DNA of 64,000 nucleotides. Origin: Lolium rigidum (lineage: Eukaryota > Streptophyta > Magnoliopsida > Poales > Poaceae). Shown piece after piece: positions 54,332-64,000 of the stretch (the first letter of the stretch is position 1; every line of letters starts with the position of its first letter). Location of the stretch: the NCBI RefSeq assembly GCF_022539505.1, contig NC_061514.1:331311090-331375089 (forward strand), in the 5' to 3' direction. A program made the translations under genes and the position numbers. The notes below the pieces were generated by a model. It was not told the DNA's origin, searched no databases, and was given only the letters and a program-made list of their open reading frames with translations.

Positions 54332-57300
54332 ATGTCTTCCGAACAATACCTTTCCACCTCTTCCTCCAGTAACCCGGAAGATCGCGCCTCCGACGAAGTT
54401 AGCGCAGATCTAGCCCAGATGGAATCTGACGGCGGCCAAGAACAAGATGCCGGTAGCTCTAGCCAAGCTTCCGGCGCCGATTCTTCCGAGATCACTCGCG
54501 GAGACTGGATGGGCTCCAGCGTTAGTAAATATGAGATTGACTGGCTATACCGGTCCCGGAGGATTCCGGAAGGAGTAACCTGCCGGCTTCCCGGCGACGA
54601 GATCGAACCGGTGCCTAACCCCGGTGAACGCGTCGTCTTCCTTGCTCATTTTGAGCGCGGCTTTGGCCTCCCTGTTTCCTCTTTTTTCCGGAGTTTCCTT
54701 GACTTCTACAAACTCCAACCTCATCATCTTCCTGGCAACGCCATTTTCTATCTCTCTTGCTATGTCACCTTCATGGAGGCTTATATCGGCATTCGTCCCA
54801 CTCGCAAGACGTTTGCTCGATTCTTCGCCCTTCGGATTAATTCCGTTCAGGGCTTAGACATTCCTAAACCCAAACCCCCCGTACAATGCGGGTCTTGCAT
54901 CATCGGCTCTCGTCAGGGGAGCCCCTTCTTTAAATTTTCCGGTCTCGAGTCATGCCGGCTCTGGCAAGGGACCTTTTTCTATGTTGGGAACAACGGCGCC
55001 GCAGATCTCATTGATCTGCCTCCTTTTGATCCGGCGCCGCCCACCAAGACTAACTGGAGCTACAATCCGAAGGAGTCTCACAACCAGACGAACCGGATTA
55101 TACGCTTCATGAAACAGACGGATGAAGGACACCAACCTCTGCTCTGACGACATCATCCGCACCTTCATCTCGCGCCGGGTGCTTCCTCTTAAGCGCCGCG
55201 CCCACAAGATGTGCGAGATGTATGGCCCTGGCGATCCTACCAAGATCACCGGGCTCCCTCTCAGAAAGAAGGACGTCGTCCTTAAGGCTAGGCAGATCTG
55301 CCAGACCTCCATGCCGGAAGATTGGGAATGGGGCCTCCGGCCTCTTAGCTCTACTAACCCTCCGACCCAAGAAGTAAGGAATTACATAACTCGGGTCGGT
55401 TCACCGGAAACTTTCGTTGCGGTTAACCTCTTCTTTCTTTTTTGTTTCTTCAGGCCAAGGACCGTTTCCCCGGCATCGAATCCGACAAGCGAGGCCGTTG
55501 CCGGAAGCGCGGTCTCGACAAGTTTGACCCCGACCCCGTCATTTTCTGGCGTGACTTGAAGATGGGCCGGACTCCGGCCCGCGCGCCTCGGCAAGTCTCC
55601 GCCGGATCCTGCCGGTTCGTCTGATGAACTGACCATCCTTGAGGTAGCTCTTCTTTTATACTTCTCATATTCCTTTGCTATTGTTCTTCTGTAGATGTGC
55701 CCTCAGCCAACGTCAACCCACAGGTCCATGAGCATGTCGCGCCGCCGCAGGCCGAGGCAGGCCAAGAGTTTGTGGACAAACTCATGGCCCGAGGCCGAAG
55801 AACAAGACCCCGGCCTCTGATGCCGGCTCAAGCCAACCTCCTCCTGCCAAGCGCTTCCGGACCGAACCTGTCGCAGGTAAGGTCGTTGCCATGAGGCGCC
55901 ACAAGGGCAAACAAATGCCGACGGCTACCGGGTAAGGCTTCTCTTTTCTGCTTGTTTTGTTTTCACCGAGTTCTTTTCCGGTTGCTTTTTTCCCAACCTT
56001 CTCCTTTTCTCTCTGTCAGCCCCGCGCTCAAGCTTGGCTCCAGGCCTGAGGGCTCTGCCGGTTCGGCCAGGACCTCGACTCCTCCTCCTCATTCCAGCCC
56101 GGCACCATCTGGTGCCGGCAACACGTCTGCCTCCCTCCGGGGGCACAACAAGTTCGGGCGCGCGGCCCCTACACCGCCAAATCTCCGCGCGGAGGAGGAC
56201 CTTGCCTCCCTTCCGGAGACCCAAGAAACCGGCGCCAGACAACTTGGGCGCCGGAAAGAACCTCGCCGGCGGGCGGAACCTTCGGTTCCTCCCGTCCCTG
56301 AGAAGAAGAAAAAGAAGAAGACTTCCTCCAAGGCCGCGCCGGAAACTTCCGTGCCGGCAACCTCAACATCGACGCCGCCGTCGGAAACCTCTGCTCCTGA
56401 GGCAACCGGGGCTACGCCAACGCCTCCACCGTCTCAAGGACCTCCCGCGGCTGCGCCCAAGCCGCCGCCCGCGAGCCTCAAGATTACGGACTATCTCAAG
56501 CCGGGGGCATCCCGCGGAAAGGCCGCGGATGGTAGCGCCTAAAGCGGCTCGCAGCCTTTAGTGCTGCACGTCGGGCCTGCCGCCGTTGTGGTCCAGGACA
56601 AACCTTCCGGCCTCTTGGGCCGGATCGTTGAGCTGAAGCGCGGGGGCCAAGACTTGGGGCCTCTTCTCCCCTACGCCCAAAGATGGAACGATGCGGACAT
56701 CTCCGCAGCTACCCGCGGCTTGGGGAAGGACCGCCTCCCAGCGCCAGATCCTGCCGGCCCTCGGTCCACTGAAGAACACTTCACGCGGCTCAAGCGTGCC
56801 GTGAAGGAGTTCGACAGCGCGTGGTACGATGCCACCGCTAACGTGGTGGTAAGTTCTATCAACCCTTTTGTAAATTTTCTTGATGCCGGTTTTCTTCTTT
56901 CCGGATCTTGTCTATTCTCCCAGTCCCCGAGTTTTGGGTTTAGAGTGCAACTCTTAGCGCAAAACTTTCTTTTAAAGAATTTCCGAAACCGGCATCTTTC
57001 TCATAGCAAACCGCAAACTCCCAGTCCCCGAGTTTTGGGTTGAGAGCTTGGTCTTAGCGCAAAACTCTCTTTAAAAGACGCCGCAAACTCCCAGTCCCCG
57101 AGTTTTGGGTTGAGAGCTTGGTCTTAGCGCAAAACTCTCCTTAAAAGACGCCGCAAACTCCCAGTCCTCGAGTTTTGGGTTGAGAGCTTGCTCTTAGCGT
57201 AAAACTTACTAGAAACGCGCGAAACCGGCATAACCAGTCCCCGAGTTTCGGGTTAAAATCCTTTGTTCTTTGCTAACATCATTTCCTTAAACAGAGCACG

Positions 57301-58643
57301 GCCGACGCCCGGAAGGCTCTCTTTGAGGAGCTTCTATGGGAGCACCGGAGCCTTGCTGAAGCGCACAGCAAGTGCCAAGGTGATCTCTTGTGCCTCCGGC
57401 ATCTTTTTACCGGAAGGTTTTCTTTTCTTTGTGATTTACAAGTTTTTCTTATAACAGCTTTCCCGGAAGCCTCCCTTGAGGCCCTCAAGGTCCAGGTTGC
57501 CGCACTCCAAGGTACAACTCGTATCTTTCCGGTTAACTTGCTTCTTTGTGTTTCATTTGTCTTGTGTTTTGCTAATATCCTCTTTTCCGGCTCTTAGCTG
57601 AAAAGGAGCAGCTCATCCGGGATCACCAGAAGGCCTTGGAGGCCCAGAAGGAGATCTCCAGGGAGCTCAAGGATCAGGCTATCCAGGCCGGAGTCCGGCA
57701 CGCTGAGGAGCTGAAGGCCGCTGAGGCTGCTGCGGAGGCCAGGCTGAATGAAGCGCTGGAGGATGCCGGCAACGCCAATGTGGTGTTGCAGGCCGAGCTG
57801 GAAGAGGGCGCCAAAGCGCTGAAAGCAGCCGAGGGCAAAGGCGCACAAAGCTGCCGCGGCGGAGGCCACCAAGGCCCAGAAAGCAGCCGAAGGCGAGGTC
57901 GCGCGGTTGAAGGCGGAACAGAAGAAGTACGATCTTCTGGTTACGCGGACTGACGCGCTTGCCCTTCGTACGTCTTTCTTTTCTCTTTCCCGGTTTCCGC
58001 TTATAAGCATATTCATTCCGGTATCATATACTTAACTTTCTTTTGTTTCGTAGGGCTCTTTCCGGATTCCCAGGCTCATGCCATAAATAAGGTTGCGGAG
58101 CACCGGGCGCAGCAGGCCGGCGATAACTTAGGTGCACCTTGGGATCCCTATGATCACTTGGTTGCTCTAAACGCGCGGGTCTCGCACATGCGCTCGGTGG
58201 ACCAGAACCTTTTCGATATCCCCGAGGTGGCCTCCCAACTCTTCAAGACCCTCTGGCCCGGCGAAGTGGTGCCCGACACCTTCTCCCTCATCAGCGACCG
58301 CTTGAAGGGTGGCTGCCTGCGGATCCGGGAGTGGCAGTGCTCTGCTGCCCGTGCCGGAGCGGACTCAGCGCTTCGCGTTGCCTGCTCCTGGTATCCGGAG
58401 CTGGATCTGGACGCCCTCGTCGGCGTGCGTGAAGGTGCTCCCACTGATCTGGACCCGGTTCTTACCGCTAAGCGGCAGGACCGCGCGTACCACATCGCGG
58501 AGTACGCTGAAATGCGCACCTTCATCCCCCCTCCTGAAGATGTCAAGGATGATCTGAGCGAGGAGGAGGAAGATGTAGGCGAGGATGTGCCACCGCCAAC
58601 TCCCGATGCCGGCGCTGCTCCCCCGGAAGCCCCTGCTGCCTGA
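54332..58643 (+). pseudogene. antisense spliced gene of element C' (Transposase_28-like)
   Basis: Same exon-intron plan as in C. The ATG is at 54332; the first coding exon is open from an upstream Met to 55147. It includes the FERGFGLPVSSFF domain and, unlike C, keeps the segment DWEWGLRPLSSTNPPTQE at the end of that exon, but a 1-bp change near 55117 (cagacggatg for cagcggatg in C) shifts the frame. Other lesions private to C': a 1-bp insertion near 55578, an in-frame TAA at about 56540, and an 8-bp loss in the coiled-coil exon near 57838. The C-terminal exon is intact to PPEAPAA* (58643), where C is frameshifted. The coiled-coil exon lies at about 57598-57953. Together C and C' outline the ancestral gene; each is broken independently. 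Confidence 0.7.
56918..57260 (+). repeat. intronic minisatellite of element C' (five units)
   Basis: CAGTCCCCGAG-type units start at 56921, 57022, 57092, 57162 (one C-to-T change) and 57235. The middle spacing is exactly 70 bp twice, giving two more units than in C. Confidence 0.85.
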
Positions 58644-59341
58644 CTTTGTGTTGTCCAAAGATATTACCTGTTCCTGGTTACTTTGTAACAAAACTTGTTA
58701 AATTCTACCCCGGTATGCCGGGGTTTATGATGTAAGATAAGACTTAACCTTTTGGTTTGTGGTACAACATTTTATGCCGGTAAGCTGTACTGGTAACTTA
58801 TTAAGTTGTGTTTGTCTTAACATATTTGCTCGTTGAGTTGCTTTTTTCTTGTACTGCAATGATTTCGAAATTGTCTCTGCATCCAATTGATGCATACTCG
58901 GCTCTTTTGCCTTGGCTCTGCCTACCTTCTCTGGGCATTTTTGGCGTATGAGCACAAAGTTCTTTTACCAAGCAAGCATTTTTCTTGAACTTAGAAATAA
59001 CTCGAAACTTTTGCAAAAAACCGGCATAACCGGGGTTAGTTAAATTTTTCCGGATTGTTCTTTCCTGCTCTCTCTTACCGCCGTTCATGTGCTTATCCCT
59101 TACCGGTTTATCTTGCTTGCCATGAAGCCAAGTTATGGACAACAACAGAGTCGAAGACTCCGGTATGGTCTAGCACACTACTAAACCGGAAAGAAAAAAC
59201 ATTCAATAGGCAACCGGCCAACAGAAAAAATAGACATGTTTCATGCAAATTAATAAGGGTAGTCCCCGAGAGTCATTCGAGGTTCCGACATCTTTTATTC
59301 ATAGCAATTAAGGTACAAAAAGGAACTCTTACAGCACCACT
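58644..59341. other. convergent 3' flank in element C'
   Basis: Equivalent to 27850-28546 in C. AT-rich, no credible gene; one AGTCCCCGAG word near 59260. Confidence 0.6.
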
Positions 59342-60154
59342 TCAAGAGTAGAAAGGACGCAACAAAGCTACATTCCATGGGCGTTTGGTCTCCTCTCCTG
59401 ATTTGTCCGCCTTTCCTTTCTTCCATTCCTGTGCATCAATCAGGTAATAGGCATCATTGTGGAGAGCCTTGCTCACAATGAAAGGTCCTTCCCACGGAGG
59501 GGAAAGCTTGTGCCGGCCTTCAGTGCGCTGCACTAGGCGTAGCACCAGGTCACCTTCTCGGAACACTCTTGGATTAACCTTCCGGCAATGATAGCGTCTG
59601 AGGTTTTGCTGATAAATGGTTGTTCTTGCCAGAGCTAGTTCTCTTGCTTCTTCTAGTAAGTCCACATCATTTTCTCGGGCCTCTTTTACCTCTTCTTCGG
59701 TATAGAGCTGCACCCTAGGGGAATCATGGAGAATGTCGGTTGGTATGACCGCTTCTGCCCCATAAACCATGAAGAATGGCGTGTATCCGGTAGACCGGTT
59801 CGGAGTTGTTCTTAGACTCCACAGCACTGATGGTAGCTCATCGATCCAACATCCGGGCGATTTTTCCATTGCATCAATGAGTCGTGGTTTGATACCGGAA
59901 AGCACTAAAGCATTCGTTCTTTCAACTTGGCCATTGCCCTGTGGGTGCGCCACTGAGCACAAATCCAACCGGATGTTCTTGTCTTCACAAAACCGCTTGA
60001 ATTCTCCTTGAGCAAAGTTTGAGCCATTGTCAGTTATGATACTGTGCGGGTATCCATACCGCAGAACTACATCTTTTAGGAACTTTACCGCCGTGTGGCC
60101 ATCACATTTTGCGATAGGCTTCACTTCCAGCCACTTGGTGAACTTATCCACCAT
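59342..60154 (-). pseudogene. pol: integrase C-terminal part of element C'
   Basis: An open frame of 270 codons from MVDKFTKWLEVKP to FYS*. It includes the second catalytic Asp (TDNGSNF) and the Glu (QVERTN), then the GKV-like C-terminal region (EGDLVLRLVQRTEGRHKLSPPWEGPF). The zinc finger and first catalytic Asp are lost at the 60156 break. It has no frameshift where C has one near 29030. Confidence 0.88.
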
Positions 60155-60156
60155 TA

Positions 60157-63100
60157 TATTCTGGTCACTACTTTGTGCCCTTTTATCTCAAGATTTTCAA
60201 ACTAAACTTTCTCAATTCTTTGCATGTCATCCAAGAGTACATCAAGATGAAACCCTTTTGTAAAGACCATCATGCCAAATTCATTTTGGATCACAAACTA
60301 TGCTCATGCAAAGTTGAGACTTTTTATTATGGGGAACATTCTCACTTTGTCCAATTTTGCATTACTTTGAATTTTTAAATTTCACCAACACACATAGTTG
60401 TCTCTGGTCATTTATAACTTAACCAAACTCACCACTTTCAATTTTTGAATCCCATTGAACTCAACCAAATTTGAGCAAAATTTGCAAATATCAAATATGG
60501 ACTAAATGCAACACTATTCCAAATAGTGCTCTACCCAACCCTACTCCCCCATCTCGCTCCAGCATGTCCCCTGGTCCCCTCTCTCCCTCACACCAGCATA
60601 GGAACCCTAGGAGGGCAAGCTAGCAAGCAAGGACATGGCCATGTCGGCCATGTCACACACCATGCCGGCCATGTCCTTCCCCCTCTCTTCTCCTTCATCC
60701 CCAGCCCTGGCCCTGCTGCCCAAAGGCACCACCTCACCACCCTAGCCACGCCTAGCACCGCCACGGCCATGGACACTGTCGACAACCGCTGCACGACGCG
60801 CGCCTAGAACGGCATCGCCATGCCGCTGGCGTCGCAGCAGTACACGAGCGGGCGCCACTGGCCATGCGCCGCGCCACCACCTCGTGCAGCCCCTGGCCCC
60901 TCCCTTGACGAGTTGAGCATCGCCGTGCCACCACGACGCCGCCAGACACGCGCGCGACCATGACCCTTGCCCGCCGCCGCCAGAGACGGTGACGAAATCC
61001 CGCCAATTGCCGTGCCAGAACCCGCAGCGCCCCGACCAAGTTAGGCACCGCCTGAGCTAGCTAGCACCGTCAATAGGTTCGCCATGATGTACTGAGCAGT
61101 GCGCCGCCCTAGCCTAGCCCAGTAGCTCGCCGGAGAAGCCGCGCCCATGTCGACTTCGCCGCAGCAACCACGGGCACTTGCGCGCCTATAAAAGGAGAGT
61201 CCCCTCCGATGATCTGAGCACACCAGCAGCCTCCCCTCTCTTCCCTCGATCTCCTCGACCACTCCACCTTCTCGATTCACCACCGTAGCTCGCCAATTTT
61301 GCCGCCGGAGTCCGCCAGTACCTCATCTCGCCGCCATTGATTGGAGCCGCCCCTGGAGCTGCCGCCGGTGCCAGGAGCCTCGCCGTCGACTACACCTTCC
61401 TCGCGCACACAGCCAACCACCGCGGGAGCCCTGGTTAGCCCTCTGATCCCCTACCCGAGTCGCCGGTGAGCTCCTCTCTCGTCGTCGATGACGACGAGCG
61501 TGAGCCGTTGGATCTTGTTTTAATCCAACGCACCGCACTGCCCCGTACCGCTTCGCCGTTAAATAGCCGCTGACGGGTGGAGCCCCCCTGTCAGGCAGCC
61601 CGCGCTTGCGTGGACGCGTGGTGGGCTGGCCTTGCGCCGTATAAATCGATTCGGCCCAGTTAGTTTCCCGCCAGGCCCATTTCATTCAAATTCGAATTTC
61701 CAAATTCTGTTAAATTCAATACTGGACCCAACTTAGAAATTAAATAGAATCTGTTTGGCTTGGCCAAATTTAACAAATTTTATATTGTTGGAAAGATATT
61801 GAAAAGTTCTACAACTTGCCACTGGTCTCACCTTGAGATTTGTTGTAGAAATAAAGTGATAAAAAGATGAAGGCAGGGACTTTTTCACATTCAAATAAAT
61901 ATTAAAAATCAACCAAAATTGATATTTAGTTAATTCCAACTCCAACAGCTCACAGTTAACTTACACTAATTGTTTCTGCAATAAAATGGTGTGGTCACTT
62001 TGAATGATCATGTCCTAGTTTAAATAATGGACAATAGGGCTAGTTTACTTAAGTGATATTGTCCAAAACTATTAAGAAAATCATATGAAGTATTTTACTT
62101 CATTTAAATCTCATCCCAAGTACTTTCATATAAGCCTTGACCCCTGTTCAAATACTCTCACATGAAATACTTGGAGATTTTAAATCAATTGTAGAATTAT
62201 TAAATGGTACGAGATGGTCTACCTCATTTAAATCATTTTCTCAAATAATGATGATGAAGGGTTGACTTAGGTCAACCTAAATTCATGTAGGATTGTTTGA
62301 GAAATTAAATCTTAAGAAGATTCAATGAGAGGAAATTATTTCTCAAGAATTAAAAGGAAATTATTTTTCTTAAGAACAAAACAATATCACCCAACATGAT
62401 GGCAATGTGTTAGTACTAGAATAGTTTGTGTGATTTATGTGTGTGCTTAGTATAGCTCTTGATCTGTTGAGTGATTATACCTAATATTCAAATTTAGACG
62501 CTAGTGCGGGAGAATACCAGGAAGAGGAAGGTTGCTACCAAGAGGAGGAAGAGGAGAACTTTGATCACTACCAAGGCAAGCTAATATTCTTGCAAAGTGC
62601 AAAGTTCTACCAAGAACAAGGCACACTCATCTTTTCTTATGCTTCATGAGCCCATCCAAGTCTTTACCTACAAGCTTTTATTTACAAACTTTATTGCTTT
62701 TGGTTTATCAAGGTTTACTTTTTGATTCATGATTCACTTGGTTAGAGTAGAACAAGATCATAAAATTTAGCCTAGAGCAAAGAAAGCTAGATAGCACCCC
62801 TCATGATTAGCTGCTAGTGCTAACAAATAAAAATGACTACACTAGATGGGAACATGTGATTTGAAATAAAAATAAAACTTTGAAATGATGATTCATTCCA
62901 TTGAATGAATTTTGAAGGTGAATATGACCAAGAGAAGATAGTGATTTTTGATTAAAAACTGATATTGGTTTGGATGCGATACCTTTCCAACTCTTGAGTA
63001 CCCACACAATACCTGATTATGGGTAGGGCTTAACTAGCAATTTATGCATCTTAGTATGGGTTCCCTCTGAACACACATCATAGGGGTTATGCCGAGGCTG

Positions 63101-63994
63101 CCTCCGTTGTTGAGAAATGATGTGAATTGAGGTGAATTATACGGCCAAGCCCTGTGCAGTTCCCAGGTTGACAGTTGGTCTTCACCGGGAGGCCAAGCTC
63201 ATGGGGAGAGGTGCTCATACTGTGGTTTGTAAATGAAAGGTTATGGTTGATGATCCGCGTACTGTGTTACGATGATTCGGGGTTATCCCGATGGATGAAA
63301 TCAAATGTTGTGGCACAAGTGTGCAACCTCTGCAGAGTGTAAACCTATTCGAATAGCCGTGTCCACGGTTACGGACAGTTGGAAAGGCCATACAGTTTCC
63401 AGTGTTAGATTCTTGAAAATGTTGATAAAATGAATGGTGAAGGGTGACTGGTTCTTGAATCACAACAGAGTTGTGGGAATGACACTAATGTTCCCACTTG
63501 AGTTAGTTAGCACATGAATAAGTTTTTATCAAATACTTGTGAACTAAAATTGGCTTTATGCAAATAAACTAGAGCTTAGCACCCCTTACTAGAATTGCTA
63601 GCACTTACTCTAGTATTAGTTTGCGAGTACTTAAAGTACTCACGGCTTTGTCCCTGGCTATTCAAATGGCCAGAGTATGAAGATGAACAGAACTACCAAG
63701 GAGATGAACAGCAGGACGCCTACGACAACTAGGAGTCTTCTGACGTCAAGCGTTGGCCTGTGGACTAGAGAGTCTATTTATCTTTACGCTTCCGCTATGA
63801 ACTTGTGTTTGTTCGTTGATCAATAGATCAACTATTTGTGTAATATGGATCATGTGATTCAAGTTGTAAGACAATATGGTTTGTAATGAATGATGACTGT
63901 GATACTTAACTATTATGCCTCGCAACAACAATATTCCTGGGATTGCGATGAATGACATAATAGGCATCTGGACTTAAAAATCCGGGTATTGACA
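60157..63994 (+). repeat. 3' LTR of element A, second part
   Basis: 3.8 kb from the C' break to ...GTATTGACA. An AT-rich start is followed by a GC-rich block (60540-61580) with a TATA box CCTATAAAAGG (TATAAAA at 61187-61193), presumably the retrotransposon promoter. The part from 61581 matches 11078-13520. Overlapping ORFs in the GC-rich block are not conserved-looking. Bases 63995-64000 are flank. Confidence 0.85.
61187..61193 (+). promoter_or_regulatory. TATA box in the 3' LTR of element A
   Basis: TATAAAA in a GC-rich context, about 390 bp before the position matching D's insertion site in the other LTR. Confidence 0.6.
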
Positions 63995-64000
63995 AAAGAC

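Larger units (their letters stand above)
52634..60156 (-). mobile_element. element C': Tat-lineage Gypsy element, truncated sister of C
   Basis: Retains the 3' LTR (52634-53367), the antisense gene region and the integrase C-terminal two thirds, then stops at 60156 inside integrase. The rest of pol, gag and the 5' LTR are missing. Colinear with C from 22006 to about 29360, at high identity. The left flank cctag has no partner at the right break, so the right end is a deletion, not an insertion end. Confidence 0.9.
11078..63994 (+). mobile_element. element A: Tekay-like chromovirus (Gypsy), base layer of the nest
   Basis: Order on the plus strand: partial 5' LTR (11078-13520), primer site for initiator-Met tRNA, extra ORF, gag, polyprotein with RT, RNase H, integrase and chromodomain, PPT, 3' LTR ending at 63994. 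Gag then pol with a C-terminal chromodomain is the chromovirus arrangement. Elements D, E (with B, C and F inside) and C' are all inserted into A, so A is the oldest layer. The LTRs match from 11078/61581 to 13520/63994 with few differences, apart from an indel of about 30 bp near 11840. The bounds include the nested elements. The part of the 5' LTR upstream of D is not seen. Confidence 0.85.

Noticed and set aside
60526..61685. Several ORFs of 68-120 codons in the GC-rich block of A's 3' LTR
   Set aside because: Frames conflict on both strands, no domain, and the block is promoter-proximal LTR sequence.

Overview
This window looks like gene-poor, transposon-saturated nuclear DNA from a grass, most likely a Pooideae cereal relative (wheat/barley/oat/ryegrass group). 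The evidence is a Stowaway MITE end, several Athila-type Gypsy elements whose LTRs begin TGATACGTCTCC and whose primer sites match tRNA-Asp, a Tat-type Gypsy with a second RNase H and an antisense spliced gene, and a Tekay-like chromovirus with a C-terminal chromodomain. I see no bacterial-type genes, rRNA, tRNA or CRISPR. Family-level names are from memory of these lineages, not from a database search.

Layout. 1-7725 is the only part not made of LTR retrotransposons. It holds a Stowaway end (1-85), AT-rich DNA with no gene I can support, a possible Helitron 3' end (2421), a complete 2.5-kb LINE that encodes only the ORF1-type protein (2981-5493, minus, perfect 13-bp target duplication), a 411-bp Mutator-type MITE with a 9-bp duplication (5689-6099) and one orphan 404-codon reading frame (6222-7436). 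From about 7726 to 64000 everything is nested retrotransposons. Element A (chromovirus, plus) is the base layer: partial 5' LTR 11078-13520, an extra pre-gag ORF, broken gag, pol 49272-52302, and a 3' LTR from 52349 to 63994 that is itself interrupted. Element D (Athila-like, plus) sits in A's 5' LTR. Element E (Athila-like, minus) sits in A's gag. Element B (Athila-like, plus) sits in E's 5' LTR. Element C (Tat-like, minus, 14.1 kb, TSD CATGA) sits in B's 5' LTR. Element F (Athila-like, plus, 6.9 kb, TSD GGACT) sits in B's second LTR. Element C' (a truncated sister of C) sits in A's 3' LTR. A deletion at 49271/49272 removed the end of B, the end of E and the gag-protease part of A, and by chance joined a B ORF in frame to A's polymerase.

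How the parts relate. A supplies the only long open pol, but two of its four RNase H catalytic residues are substituted. C encodes the full Tat set (gag, protease, RT, RNase H, archaeal-type RNase H, integrase) but has stops and frameshifts. B, E, F and the visible part of D carry no polymerase and would depend on an autonomous Athila partner. C and C' also carry, on the opposite strand, a multi-exon gene with its own G-box and TATA-like promoter.

The least expected signals are: (i) a roughly 90-nt hairpin-rich module in D and twice in F whose stems are kept by compensatory and wobble changes; (ii) the ORF1-only LINE; (iii) the antisense gene with a conserved promoter and an expanding intronic minisatellite; (iv) the 27-kDa-class coiled-coil ORF before gag in A, which like gag is preceded by a splice-acceptor-like TTCAG; (v) the in-frame B-A fusion ORF; and (vi) LTR differences in F that cluster at CTG/CAG sites.
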